From assembly GCA_965224065.1 (NCBI GenBank), contig CBDCYF010000005.1:3472001-3536000 (forward strand): a stretch of DNA of 64,000 nt, written 5' to 3'. Positions 11,720-20,183 of the stretch are shown here, piece after piece. The notes under the pieces are model-generated. The model saw nothing but the letters and a program-made list of their open reading frames with translations, made no database searches and was not told the origin of the DNA. The DNA comes from JAOTZA01 sp965224065 (lineage in GTDB: Bacteria; Acidobacteriota; Thermoanaerobaculia; Multivoradales; JAHEKO01). Each line of letters opens with the position of its first letter. Within the stretch, counting starts at the first letter, position 1. The position numbers and the translations under genes are program-made.

Positions 11720-11998
11720 TCAGCTCTTGCGGAGGGCCGCGATCTCACGCTCGCGCCGGTCTTCGATGCGCGCCCGTTCGCGCCGGTACTCCTGTTCCTC
11801 CTCGACCCGCTCCTTGGGGTCGGTGATCTTGGCCAGCCGGTCGCGGTGGAGGATCTCGAGCTCGGCCAGCGAGGCTTCGGCGCGCGACCGCGCACCGGCG
11901 ACCCGTTCGCGGCCTTCGTCGCTCAAGGCGTCTTCCCGCGGGGCCTCGATTCCGCGATCGGCGAGTTTGTCGAGGGCGATCTCGTAAGCGGACTTCAC
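11720..11998 (-). CDS. small coiled-coil protein of unknown function
   Basis: 92 residues, rich in Arg, Glu and Ala and predicted as nearly continuous helix (long EEEQEYRRERARIEDRRERE stretch). It starts with GTG at 11998, two bases from the GTG of the opposite-strand gene at 12000. TAGTCT lies 9 nt upstream, inside the coding start of that neighbour. It converges with the K+ channel gene, ending 9 nt from it. No family recognised. Confidence 0.6.
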   Translation of the reverse strand: MKSAYEIALDKLADRGIEAPREDALSDEGRERVAGARSRAEASLAELEILHRDRLAKITDPKERVEEEQEYRRERARIEDRREREIAALRKS

Positions 11999-11999
11999 G

Positions 12000-12902
12000 G
12001 TGGAAAAAGACTACCATCGGTTTCTCTTCGTCTTTGTTGACGGAATCGGGCTGGCGCCCGCCGGCCCCTCCAATCCGTTCTCGCAATCGCCGGCGCCCAC
12101 GCTTCGACGGCTCCTGGGTGGCCCGCTGACGATCGAACAAGCCAGCCACGCCGAAGGGCTGCTGCTGGCGCCGATCGACGCCACGCTGGGTGTCGACGGT
12201 CTGCCCCAGAGCGCCACCGGACAGACGGCCCTGCTCACCGGTGTCAACGCTTCGAAGAAGATGGGCCGCCACGTGACGGGGTTCCCGGGCCCCAGGCTGC
12301 GGAAGATCATCGAGCGCTCGAGCGTGCTGCTCCACGCGGTCGAGCGAGGTCATCGGGCCACCTTTGCCAATGCGTACACCGGGCCCTACGTGCTCCGTCT
12401 TCGCGAGGGGCGAGCGAGGCGCTCGGTGACCACCTGCGCCGTGGAGGCGGCTTCCATCCCGTTCCGCACGCTGGAGGATCTGGAGCGTGGCCGGGCGGCG
12501 ACCTGGGACATCGAGGGCGAGCTGGCCGGTGAGCGCGCCGGAGCGCGTATCCATCCGGTGGAGGCCGAGGAAGCGGGCCGCCGGCTGGCTCGATTGGCCG
12601 CCTGTCACCGGCTCACTCTCTTTGAGACCTTTCTGCCCGATCTGGTGGGGCACGGCCGCCTCGATATGCCGCCGGCCGAGGTCGTGCGGCGTCTGGACGG
12701 CTTGCTCGACGGGATTCTGGGGGAGCGGACCGCGGAGACGACGCTGATCCTGACCAGCGACCACGGCAATTTCGAGGACACCGCGGTCCGCACTCACAGC
12801 CGGCGGCCGGTCCCGCTGCTGGCGGTCGGTCCCGCGGCGCCCGAGCTCGCCGACGTCGCCTCCATTCAGGCGGTCTCGCCACGGCTCCTCGAGCTCTTGT
12901 AG
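12000..12902 (+). CDS. alkaline phosphatase superfamily metalloenzyme (phosphoglycerate mutase-like)
   Basis: 300 residues. Metal-site motifs of the superfamily appear in order: LFVFVDGIGLAP (first Asp), QSATGQTALLTG (nucleophile loop), LPDLVGHG (Asp/His) and LTSDHGNFED (Asp-His). This resembles BPG-independent phosphoglycerate mutase or phosphopentomutase catalytic cores without their cap domains. The substrate is unknown. It starts with GTG, 1 nt from the start codon of the divergent coiled-coil gene. The 178 bp after it holds the ABC operon promoter. Confidence 0.75.
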   Translation: MEKDYHRFLFVFVDGIGLAPAGPSNPFSQSPAPTLRRLLGGPLTIEQASHAEGLLLAPIDATLGVDGLPQSATGQTALLTGVNASKKMGRHVTGFPGPRLRKIIERSSVLLHAVERGHRATFANAYTGPYVLRLREGRARRSVTTCAVEAASIPFRTLEDLERGRAATWDIEGELAGERAGARIHPVEAEEAGRRLARLAACHRLTLFETFLPDLVGHGRLDMPPAEVVRRLDGLLDGILGERTAETTLILTSDHGNFEDTAVRTHSRRPVPLLAVGPAAPELADVASIQAVSPRLLELL

Positions 12903-13015
12903 CGTCGAGACGGCGCCTGTCCGGCCACCGGCGCGTCAGGTTGGCGCGCGCGCGGATGCTGCGGATGCTTGGGAAGTTGATATTCGCGTTTTCTTCGCCC
13001 TGTCCGATCCGGCAT

Positions 13016-13021
13016 TAGAAT
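13016..13021 (+). promoter_or_regulatory. probable -10 box of the ABC operon
   Basis: TAGAAT in a comparatively AT-rich stretch, about 60 nt before the ATPase start. Unlike many genes here, this operon has a real leader with a GGAAGG-type ribosome-binding site. No good -35 was found. Confidence 0.35.
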
Positions 13022-13081
13022 TGCTGCGAGTCTGGGACGCGCGCTCACCCAATCCGCCAACTCGAGAGGGAAAGAGGAAGG

Positions 13082-14071
13082 ATGATTGAGGCCCAAGCTG
13101 TGACTCGCCGCTACGGCGACTATGTGGCGGTGGACAATGTGTCGTTCGGCATCGCCGAGGGAGAGATCGTCGGCATCCTGGGGCCCAATGGGGCTGGCAA
13201 GACGACCACCTTGCGGATGATCACCGGGTTTCTCCCGCCCACTGCGGGAAGGATCACCGTCAACGGCAAGAATCTGGTGAGCGATCCCGTGGGGGCCCGC
13301 CGCGACCTCGGCTACCTGCCGGAGAACGTCGCGCTCTACCCCGAGATGAGGGTGAGCGAGTACCTGATGTACCGCGCGCGGCTGGAAGGTCTGGGTCGGG
13401 GCCAGGCCACCGAGCGCATCAGCCAGTCGGTCGAGCGCTGTCTGCTCACCGACGTCCAGGATCAGATTATCGGCACCCTCTCCAAGGGATACCGCCAACG
13501 GGTCGGGCTTGCCACCGCGATCTTGCACCAGCCGCGGGTCCTGGTCCTCGACGAGCCGACCGTGGGTCTCGATCCCAAGCAGATCATCGCCATCCGCGAG
13601 CTGATTCGTGAGCTGGCGAGCGAGAGCACGTTGCTGCTCTCGACCCACATCCTGCCGGAGGTCGAGCTGTTGTGCGACCGCGTCATGATCATCGATCGCG
13701 GCAAGATCGTGGCCGAAGGCACGCCCGAAACGCTTCAAGAGAGATGGATGGGCAACGCCGCGGTGCGGGTCGGCCTGGACGGGCCGGCCGAGGGTGCCGA
13801 GAGCGCGCTGGCCTCCATCCCCGGCGTTGCCGCGGTGACCGCCCTCGACGATACGCCGACCCGTTTCCGGATCGAGTGCGAGGGCAATGCCGATCCGCGC
13901 CGCGACATCTTCCGCACCGCGGTCGAGCGCGGCTGGGTGTTGATCGAGCTCGACCAGAGCAAGGCGTCGCTCGAAGACATCTTTGTGCGGCTTACGACCC
14001 GCGATGGCGCCGGTAGGAGCGGCCCGCTGGCCGAGAGTACCGGTACGCAGGATGGGGAGGTGCCGGCATGA
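13082..14071 (+). CDS. ABC transporter ATP-binding protein (GldA/NatA-like)
   Basis: 329 residues. Walker A GPNGAGKTT near residue 35, signature LSKGYRQRVGLA near 137 and Walker B VLVLDEPTVGLD near 157 are intact. About 90 extra residues follow the nucleotide domain, as in Gld/Nos/Nat-type exporters. It powers the permease whose ATG overlaps its stop codon. First gene of a four-gene operon (ATPase, permease, GldG-like, DUF4340). AGAGGAAGG precedes the ATG. Confidence 0.93.
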   Translation: MIEAQAVTRRYGDYVAVDNVSFGIAEGEIVGILGPNGAGKTTTLRMITGFLPPTAGRITVNGKNLVSDPVGARRDLGYLPENVALYPEMRVSEYLMYRARLEGLGRGQATERISQSVERCLLTDVQDQIIGTLSKGYRQRVGLATAILHQPRVLVLDEPTVGLDPKQIIAIRELIRELASESTLLLSTHILPEVELLCDRVMIIDRGKIVAEGTPETLQERWMGNAAVRVGLDGPAEGAESALASIPGVAAVTALDDTPTRFRIECEGNADPRRDIFRTAVERGWVLIELDQSKASLEDIFVRLTTRDGAGRSGPLAESTGTQDGEVPA

Positions 14072-14808
14072 GCGGCTTGATCGCCAGCTTTCTGCGCGAG
14101 ATCCGCGCGTACTTTTTCTCGCCGCTGGCCTACAGCGTGCTGGCTCTCTTGTTGCTGGTCAACGGATTCGTCTTCTGGATCATCGTCAGCTTTCTCTCCG
14201 ATCCGCGGGCCCAGATCGGGGCTCCGCTCGAGTACTTTTTCGGCCAGACGTTCTTTTTCTGGCTGGTGCTGCTCTTTGTCACCCCGATCCTGACCATGCG
14301 TCTGCTGGCCGAGGAGCGCCGCAGCGGCACCATCGAAGTCTTGATGACCGCCCCGGTGACCGAAGGGCAGGTGGTCGTGGGCAAGTATCTCGCCGCGCTC
14401 GTCTTCTACATCTTTTTGTGGGTGCCGACCCTGGCCTACGCCTTGATCCTCGAAAAATACGCCGACGTCGATTGGGGCCCGGTGGCCTCGGGCTACTTGG
14501 GAGTGCTCGGAATCGGCGCGTTGTTTCTGGCGGCGGGTGTTTTTGCCTCGACCCTGAGCCGCAGCCAGCTCGTGGCGGCCCTCCTGACCTTTGTGGTCCT
14601 GATCCCGCTCTTCACCTTCGGGCTGATCGAGAATCTGGTCAACAACGAGACCCTCAAGCAGGCCTTCTCGTTTCTGAACCTCTGGCAGCACATGGACGAC
14701 TTCGGGAAGGGCGTGGTCGACACCCGCCGTCTCGTCTACTACGCCTCGGCCACGGTGTTTCTGCTGTTTCTGGCCGCTCGGGCCCTGGAGGTCAAGAAAT
14801 GGCGATAG
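14068..14808 (+). CDS. ABC-2 type permease (GldF-like)
   Basis: 246 residues with about six hydrophobic helices (around 18-38, 60-80, 105-130, 143-168, 172-195 and 225-240). The conserved ABC-2 loop LAEERRSGTIEVLMTAPVT lies near residue 75. It overlaps the ATPase gene (ATGA) and the next gene (ATG within its last codons), so translation is coupled. It is expected to form the membrane channel with the ATPase. The cargo is unknown. Confidence 0.9.
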   Translation: MSGLIASFLREIRAYFFSPLAYSVLALLLLVNGFVFWIIVSFLSDPRAQIGAPLEYFFGQTFFFWLVLLFVTPILTMRLLAEERRSGTIEVLMTAPVTEGQVVVGKYLAALVFYIFLWVPTLAYALILEKYADVDWGPVASGYLGVLGIGALFLAAGVFASTLSRSQLVAALLTFVVLIPLFTFGLIENLVNNETLKQAFSFLNLWQHMDDFGKGVVDTRRLVYYASATVFLLFLAARALEVKKWR

Positions 14809-16379
14809 AGAGATCCGACGGCGCGGCGCGTGAGCGCTGGATCAAGTCCGGAACGCTGGGCGCGGGCGCCATCCTGGCCTTTGCGCTGCTGGTGCTCGTC
14901 AACTACCTCGGCGGCAAGTACTACAAGCGGTTCGACTGGACGTCGACCAGCCTGTACTCGCTGTCGGAGAAAAGCCTCAACGTCGTCCGCTCGCTCGATC
15001 GCGACATCGAGGCGGTGGCGCTGATGAGCCCGGCCGCGCCCCTCCACGATCCGGTACGCGAGCTCCTGGCGCGTTATGAGGCCGAGTCACCGCACTTTTC
15101 GGTGCGTTTTGTGGATCCCGACAAGAACCTCGTCGAAGCCAGGTCGCTGGTGGAGCGCTTTGATCTGTCGCAACTGGACGTGGTGGTGTTCGACAGCGGC
15201 GACGATCGCCGCGTCGTCGACAGCGCCGATCTCGCCGAGTACGACTACTCGGGCCTACAGCTCGGGCAAGGGCCGGAAATGACCGGCTTCAACGGCGAGC
15301 AGATCTTTACCAGCACGCTGATCGAGCTCACCGAGGGTAGAAAGCCCAAGATCCTTTTTACCAGCGGCCACGGCGAGCGCAGCCTGGACGATTTTGGCGC
15401 CACGGGTCTGGATCAAGCCCAGACGCTGCTGGGCCAGGACAACCTCGAGGTCGAAGAATGGGCGTCGCTGGGGCAGATCGCCGTTCCCGATGGCACGGAC
15501 TTGGTGGTCATCGCCGGTCCGACGTCGAGCTTTGTCGAGCCGGAGCTCGAAGTCCTGCGGAGCTATCTGGAAGGCGGCGGACGGTTGATGGCGCTGATCG
15601 ACCCCGGTCTCACTCCGGCCGGCGAGATCAAGGACCTGGGGCTCGAGGCCCTACTGCGCGAGTTCGGCATCGAAGTAGGCGCCGACATCGTGATCGATCC
15701 GGCCAATCCTCTGCCGTTTTTCGGCGCCGAGACCATCGTTGTGAGCTCCTATGGCTCTCACCCGATCACTCGATCCCTCGACCAGGCCCAGGTCCCGGTG
15801 ATCTTTCCGCTGTCCCGCTCGGTGGCTGCCGCCGATGCCGCCGATGCCGCCGAAGGCTTCGAGATCACCGAACTGCTGCGCACCTCCGGCGAGGGCTGGG
15901 GCGAGCGCAATCTCACCGATTTGCAGGGAATCGCCCAGGACGACGACGACCTGGACGGCCCGGTTCCGCTGGCGCTGGCGGTGCGGTTGGCAGAGGACGA
16001 AGCCGAAGAATCCGCCCCGGCCGAAGAATCCTCCATCGAGACTCCCGGCGAAGACGAGGACGGCGAAGGCGAAGGCGAAGACTCCGCGGTCGACGAGCCG
16101 GCGGAGACGGCGGACATGCGAATGGTCGTCTTTGGTGACTCGGATTTCTTCACCAACGGCCAGTTGGCCAACGTCGGCAACGCCGAGCTCTTCATCAACA
16201 CGATCAACTGGCTGGTCGAGCGCGAGAACCTCGTGGGTATCCCGCCCAAGAAGCCCGAGCAGGTCCGGCTTACGTTGACCGGGTCGCAGATGCGCAACCT
16301 GAGCCTGCTGGTTTTTGTCGTGCTCCCGGGTCTGGCGGTGCTGGCGGGGACTGCGGTCTATTTCCGCCGCCGGAGATAG
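14799..16379 (+). CDS. GldG-like ABC transporter auxiliary protein
   Basis: 526 residues. One N-terminal membrane helix (about 20-40) is followed by the GldG signature region (YYKRFDWTSTSLYSLSEKS). A large extracytoplasmic domain with ILFTSGHGERSLDDFG follows, then a C-terminal helix (LSLLVFVVLPGLAVLAGTAV) ending RRRR. Residues about 400-430 are an acidic insert of Glu/Asp runs. In Bacteroidetes GldG works with GldA and GldF, but here gliding is not implied. I chose the ATG overlapping the permease end because the family N-terminus begins there. Confidence 0.85.
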   Translation: MAIERSDGAARERWIKSGTLGAGAILAFALLVLVNYLGGKYYKRFDWTSTSLYSLSEKSLNVVRSLDRDIEAVALMSPAAPLHDPVRELLARYEAESPHFSVRFVDPDKNLVEARSLVERFDLSQLDVVVFDSGDDRRVVDSADLAEYDYSGLQLGQGPEMTGFNGEQIFTSTLIELTEGRKPKILFTSGHGERSLDDFGATGLDQAQTLLGQDNLEVEEWASLGQIAVPDGTDLVVIAGPTSSFVEPELEVLRSYLEGGGRLMALIDPGLTPAGEIKDLGLEALLREFGIEVGADIVIDPANPLPFFGAETIVVSSYGSHPITRSLDQAQVPVIFPLSRSVAAADAADAAEGFEITELLRTSGEGWGERNLTDLQGIAQDDDDLDGPVPLALAVRLAEDEAEESAPAEESSIETPGEDEDGEGEGEDSAVDEPAETADMRMVVFGDSDFFTNGQLANVGNAELFINTINWLVERENLVGIPPKKPEQVRLTLTGSQMRNLSLLVFVVLPGLAVLAGTAVYFRRRR

Positions 16380-16394
16380 ACGCGAGGGACCCCG

Positions 16395-17810
16395 ATGCGC
16401 CCGCGCTCGCTGTTGATCCTGTTTTTGGTCGTCGCGGCCCTCGGTGCGTTTGTGTGGTTCTTCGAGCGCGACCTGCCCTCGACCGACGAGAGGGCCGAGC
16501 AGGCCAAGAAAGTCCTGGTCTTCGAGCCGGAGGAAGTCACCGGATTGACGATCGAGCGAGGTGGCGAGGTGGTGCGGTTCGAACGGCCGGCTGCCGTCGC
16601 CCCCGAGGACGAGCGGGAAGACGGGCAGACGGCGGCCGAGGAAGGCGCGTCCGCCGACGCCGCGTCGTGGCGGATCGCCGAGCCCCTGGAGGCGCGCGCC
16701 GACGAGGACTCGATCGCCGGCGTCCTTGAGCGGCTGAGCGATCTCGAAAAAGAGAGAACACTCGAGGAATTCGTGCCCGAGGACGCAGGGCTGGCCTCCC
16801 CCGGCACGAGCGTTCGAGTGCGGACGGCGGATGACGAATGGACGCTCAAGGTCGGCGAGCAGATCCCCGCCTCCTCCAACGTCCTGGTCACCGTGGAAGG
16901 CCGGACCGAAGCCTACGTGGTGGCGGGCGGCTTCCGGGACGATCTGGACAAGAAGCCCGGGGAGTGGCGGTCGAAGGACGCGTTCCCGTTCGATCGTTCG
17001 GAGATCTCGAGGTTGCGTCTTCTCGGGGCCGGCGGGGAAGACGAGATCGTGCTGGAGAAGAGCGGCGACGACTTCCGGGTTGTGGCGCCCTACTCCGATG
17101 AGGCCGATCAGGACCAAGTAACCGATCTTCTGGACGAGCTGACGGGGCTCACGATCGAGGCCTTTCTGGACCAGCCCGGCCCCCTGACGGACCTGGGGCT
17201 CGAGCCGGCCGAGGCGACCGTCCGGGCCACGCTGGGGAGCGGGGAAGACGTCGAGGTGCGCCTGGGCGCGGCCCGGGACGAGGATGCCGGCAAACGGTTT
17301 GCCCTCACCGGTGGCCAGGTCTTCGAGACCGAGACCGATCTCGCCGGCTTGGTTCTGACCGCCGGGGACGATTGGCGCTCGACCGATTGGACCGGACTCG
17401 AGGTCTATGAGATCGACAGCTTTACGTTGCGCCAAGACGGCGTCGGGCTGACGCTCGAGCGCTCGGACGGCGACTGGTTGCGGGGCGAAGACAAGATCGC
17501 CTACACGACCGCGAGCGACGTGCTCTATGCGGTTGCCGACACCGAGGCCGAGAGGATCGTGGACGCCGGCTCCGTAACGCTGGGAGAGCCGATGATGGAG
17601 ATCGAGCTCGGCGCCAAAGAAGGAGCCGAGAGTCTGAGGCTCTATCCCGAAAGCGACGGTGTGTATCCCGCGGTGCGCGAGGGCCGCTCCGCGGTGCTGA
17701 TGCTGTCGCGGGAATCGGTCGACGAGCTGCGGCGCAAGATCGACGCCGTCCGTGACGCCGAGCCGGTCCCGGCGCCCGAAGACACCGGCGGCGCGACACC
17801 CACCGAGTAG
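16395..17810 (+). CDS. DUF4340 domain protein of the Gld-like operon
   Basis: 471 residues. An N-terminal membrane anchor (SLLILFLVVAALGAFVWFFE) is followed by repeated beta-rich DUF4340 modules marked by EVTGLTIERGGEVVRFERP and DEIVLEKSGDDFRVVAPY. Ala/Glu-rich linkers lie between. This family regularly follows GldG-like genes, and it sits 15 nt downstream of one. It is probably a periplasmic-side partner of the exporter. The end is near a GC-rich repeat cluster that may stop transcription. Confidence 0.8.
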   Translation: MRPRSLLILFLVVAALGAFVWFFERDLPSTDERAEQAKKVLVFEPEEVTGLTIERGGEVVRFERPAAVAPEDEREDGQTAAEEGASADAASWRIAEPLEARADEDSIAGVLERLSDLEKERTLEEFVPEDAGLASPGTSVRVRTADDEWTLKVGEQIPASSNVLVTVEGRTEAYVVAGGFRDDLDKKPGEWRSKDAFPFDRSEISRLRLLGAGGEDEIVLEKSGDDFRVVAPYSDEADQDQVTDLLDELTGLTIEAFLDQPGPLTDLGLEPAEATVRATLGSGEDVEVRLGAARDEDAGKRFALTGGQVFETETDLAGLVLTAGDDWRSTDWTGLEVYEIDSFTLRQDGVGLTLERSDGDWLRGEDKIAYTTASDVLYAVADTEAERIVDAGSVTLGEPMMEIELGAKEGAESLRLYPESDGVYPAVREGRSAVLMLSRESVDELRRKIDAVRDAEPVPAPEDTGGATPTE

Positions 17811-17845
17811 GCCACCGGAGGTGGCGGGGTGGGCTCGCTCCGGAC

Positions 17846-18069
17846 GGCCGGCAGGGCGCCGGCCGCTTCAACTTGTAAGGGCGGGGCTCGCCCCCGCCCG
17901 GGAGGGCGCAAGGCCCTCCCCTACACGAAGAAGGCAAGGGAGGTCGCAAGGCCCTCCCCACAAAGAGGCGACCCGACGGAGGCACCGGTCACCGGGCGGC
18001 CATTTTGGGGCGCCGGCCGTTTCAACCTGTAGGGGCGGGGCTTGCCCCCGCCCGCCGGCCGCCGACGGG
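17846..18069. repeat. GC-rich hairpin repeat cluster A
   Basis: Two copies of a composite unit: CGCCGGCCG, (C/T)TTCAAC(T/C)TGTA, then a hairpin of GGGCGGGG and CCCCCGCCC around CT(T/C)G. The hairpins are near 17879-17899 and 18031-18053. The sequence between them also carries GGGAGGGC/GCCCTCCC hairpins. It lies between the convergent ABC operon and the mutase gene, so bidirectional termination is possible. Confidence 0.8.
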
Positions 18070-18078
18070 GCTACCGCT

Positions 18079-19668
18079 TCAACCCAAATCGCCCTCTGTG
18101 TGCTCGCCGTAGATCTCTCGCAGCGTATCCGCGATCTCTCCCAGCGTCACCTCGGCGCGCACGCAGTCGAGGATCGGCGGCATCAGGTTCCGCCCCTCGC
18201 GGGCGGCGTCGGCGAGCGACCCGCGGGCCGTCGCGGCCCGCTCGGTGTCGCGCCGCAGTTTCAAAGCCTTCAAGCGCTCGACCTGCCGTTGCTCGACCGC
18301 CGGGTCGATCGGAAACGTCTCGCTCGCCTCGGCTCCGGAGGCACGATGAATGTTGACGCCGACGACCTGTTCCTCGCCGTCTTCGACCGCCCGCTGCGTC
18401 CTGTAGGCAGCTTCGGCGATCTGGTCTTGCTGGTATCCGGCGTCGATCGCCGTCATCGCTCCGCCCATGTCGTCGATCTTCTCGATGTAGGCGCGCGCTC
18501 GCGTCACGATCTCGTCGGTCAGCGCCTCGATCGCGTACGAGCCGCCCAGTGGGTCCGCCACGTCGGCGACGCCGGTCTCGCTGGCCAACACTTGCTGGGT
18601 CCGGAGCGCCAGGCGAGCCGACTCTTCGGTGGGCAGCCCCAGCGCTTCGTCGAACGCGTTGGTATGGAGCGACTGTGTACCGCCGAGAATCGCGGCGAGC
18701 GCTTGCAGGGCCACCCGTACGACGTTGTTCTTCGGTTGCTGTGCGGTGAGGGTGGAGCCCGCGGTCTGGGTGTGAAAGCGCAGCCACAGGGAGCGCTCGC
18801 TCGAGGGATCGAAGCGCTCCGTCATGAGTTCGGCCCACAACCGTCGCGCGGCGCGGAACTTTGCGACCTCCTCGAGAAAGTTGTTGTGGGCGTTGAAAAA
18901 GAACGAGATCCGCGGGGCGAACTCATCCACCCGGAGGCCGCGCTCGATGGCGGCGCCGACATAGCAAAGGCCGTTGGCGAGCGTAAACGCGACTTCCTGC
19001 ACCGCCGTGCACCCGGCCTCGCGCATGTGGTACCCGGAGACCGAGATGGGGTTCCAGCGCGGCACCCGATCGGAGCAGAACTCGATGACGTCGGTGACGA
19101 GAGCGAGCGATGGCTTGGGTGGAAAGATGTAGGTGCCGCGCGCCGCGTACTCCTTGAGGATGTCGTTCTGCACCGTGCCGCCGAGCCGCTCCCAATCGAC
19201 GCCCTGTTCCTCGGCGGTCGCCAAGTACAAAGCGAGCAGGATCGCGGCCGTTGAATTGATGGTCATCGAGGTCGTGACGCGGTCGAGGGGAATACCGTCG
19301 AACAGCCTTCTCATGTCTTCGATCGAATCGATCGCCACACCCACGCGGCCGACTTCGCCAACCGACATGCTGTGGTCGGAATCAAAACCGATCTGTGTAG
19401 GCAGATCGAAGGCGACCGATAATCCCGTAGTGCCGTGATCGAGCAAGTAACGGTAGCGTCGATTGGTTTCGGCGGCGCTTGCAAACCCGGCGTACTGACG
19501 CATCGTCCACAGACGACGCCGGTACATCTCCGGATAGAGGCCGCGTGTAAAAGGATAGCTACCCGGGTGTTCGCCTTTGCTCTCGTTCTTCGTCGCGCCT
19601 TGTCGCGCGTCGTAGCTCGTCTCGAGAGGTATCCCCGAAGAGGTGAAGCGTCGCTCGTTGTCGGACAT
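18079..19668 (-). CDS. methylmalonyl-CoA mutase-like acyl-CoA mutase, large subunit
   Basis: 529 residues, the length of large subunits that lack the B12-binding domain, so a separate small subunit is needed. None is adjacent. Conserved barrel motifs: YPEMYRRRLWTMRQYAGF, GLSVAFDLPTQIGFDSDH, GGTVQNDILKEY, ISVSGYHMREAG and TAQQPKNNVVRVALQALAA. It interconverts methylmalonyl-CoA and succinyl-CoA or a related branched acyl-CoA. The start is the ATG at 19668, with TATAAT 7 nt upstream and a perfect palindrome at the -35 position. Confidence 0.92.
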   Translation of the reverse strand: MSDNERRFTSSGIPLETSYDARQGATKNESKGEHPGSYPFTRGLYPEMYRRRLWTMRQYAGFASAAETNRRYRYLLDHGTTGLSVAFDLPTQIGFDSDHSMSVGEVGRVGVAIDSIEDMRRLFDGIPLDRVTTSMTINSTAAILLALYLATAEEQGVDWERLGGTVQNDILKEYAARGTYIFPPKPSLALVTDVIEFCSDRVPRWNPISVSGYHMREAGCTAVQEVAFTLANGLCYVGAAIERGLRVDEFAPRISFFFNAHNNFLEEVAKFRAARRLWAELMTERFDPSSERSLWLRFHTQTAGSTLTAQQPKNNVVRVALQALAAILGGTQSLHTNAFDEALGLPTEESARLALRTQQVLASETGVADVADPLGGSYAIEALTDEIVTRARAYIEKIDDMGGAMTAIDAGYQQDQIAEAAYRTQRAVEDGEEQVVGVNIHRASGAEASETFPIDPAVEQRQVERLKALKLRRDTERAATARGSLADAAREGRNLMPPILDCVRAEVTLGEIADTLREIYGEHTEGDLG

Positions 19669-19675
19669 GGCGCGG

Positions 19676-19681
19676 ATTATA
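19676..19681 (-). promoter_or_regulatory. -10 box, leaderless start of the acyl-CoA mutase
   Basis: Perfect TATAAT on the minus strand, 7 nt before the ATG at 19668. Confidence 0.7.
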
Positions 19682-19695
19682 GTCACGTGGGTACA

Positions 19696-19711
19696 CCACA
19701 AGATCTTGTGG
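19696..19711. promoter_or_regulatory. 16-bp perfect palindrome, likely operator of the mutase gene
   Basis: CCACAAGATCTTGTGG is fully self-complementary. It starts about 15 nt upstream of the TATAAT and so covers the expected -35 position. That placement fits a dimeric repressor competing with RNA polymerase. The regulator is not identified. Confidence 0.55.
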
Positions 19712-19730
19712 CGAAGCCTTGACAAATACG

Positions 19731-20129
19731 CTACATGTAGTGCAAGCTTTGCGCGTTCGACACGAGCGCGACGCGAACTTCCTCATGGCAGATCAGCCTC
19801 TCCTTGCCCCTCCTGTAGTCGGAGCGCGCGACGACTCTGCGCGGCGGCGCGGGATTGTGGTTCGCGATCTGCGAAAGAGCTGCGGCGACCGTTTTCTTCA
19901 CAACATCGAGTCGGCGATTTTTTCGCGCCAAGAAACCGATACCCGCGGCGGCGATCACGCGAGTGGTTCCGCGCTCGAAGCATCGGCGGCTCCGGTTGCC
20001 GGCCAGGTTGCGGAAGGCAATCTCGTGCAACCGGACACCCAAGAGGTGAACGAGCCCGCGGTAACCTTCGCGTCGACGAGGACGCCGAGTTCGACGGATC
20101 AGCGTGAGGGCAATGTCGCTCTTGCGCAT
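19731..20129 (-). CDS. possible small basic protein, unrecognised
   Basis: 132 residues if real, beginning MRKSDIALTLIRRTRRPRR and ending at a TAG 62 nt before the mutase start. Third codon positions favour C/G, and the protein has sensible hydrophobic spacing (YRGLVHLLGVRLHEIAFRNL). The opposite strand is also open over the same span, so coding is uncertain. If it is not a gene, the roughly 500 bp between the mutase and the lysine-rich gene hold only the mutase promoter and operator. Confidence 0.3.
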   Translation of the reverse strand: MRKSDIALTLIRRTRRPRRREGYRGLVHLLGVRLHEIAFRNLAGNRSRRCFERGTTRVIAAAGIGFLARKNRRLDVVKKTVAAALSQIANHNPAPPRRVVARSDYRRGKERLICHEEVRVALVSNAQSLHYM

Positions 20130-20152
20130 GAGTTTGGGCCCGTGGGTCCAAT

Positions 20153-20174
20153 CGCCCCGCATAGGGGCGGGAGG
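20153..20174 (+). promoter_or_regulatory. hairpin next to the ribosome-binding site of the H1-like gene
   Basis: CGCCCC and GGGGCG pair around GCATA, and GGAGG follows directly, 9 nt before the ATG at 20184. The hairpin could influence ribosome access. Regulation is speculative. Confidence 0.35.
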
Positions 20175-20183
20175 CGATAACCG

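Noticed and set aside
15651..17435. A 594-residue minus-strand frame in the ABC operon.
   Set aside because: Low-complexity shadow of the GldG-like and DUF4340 genes.
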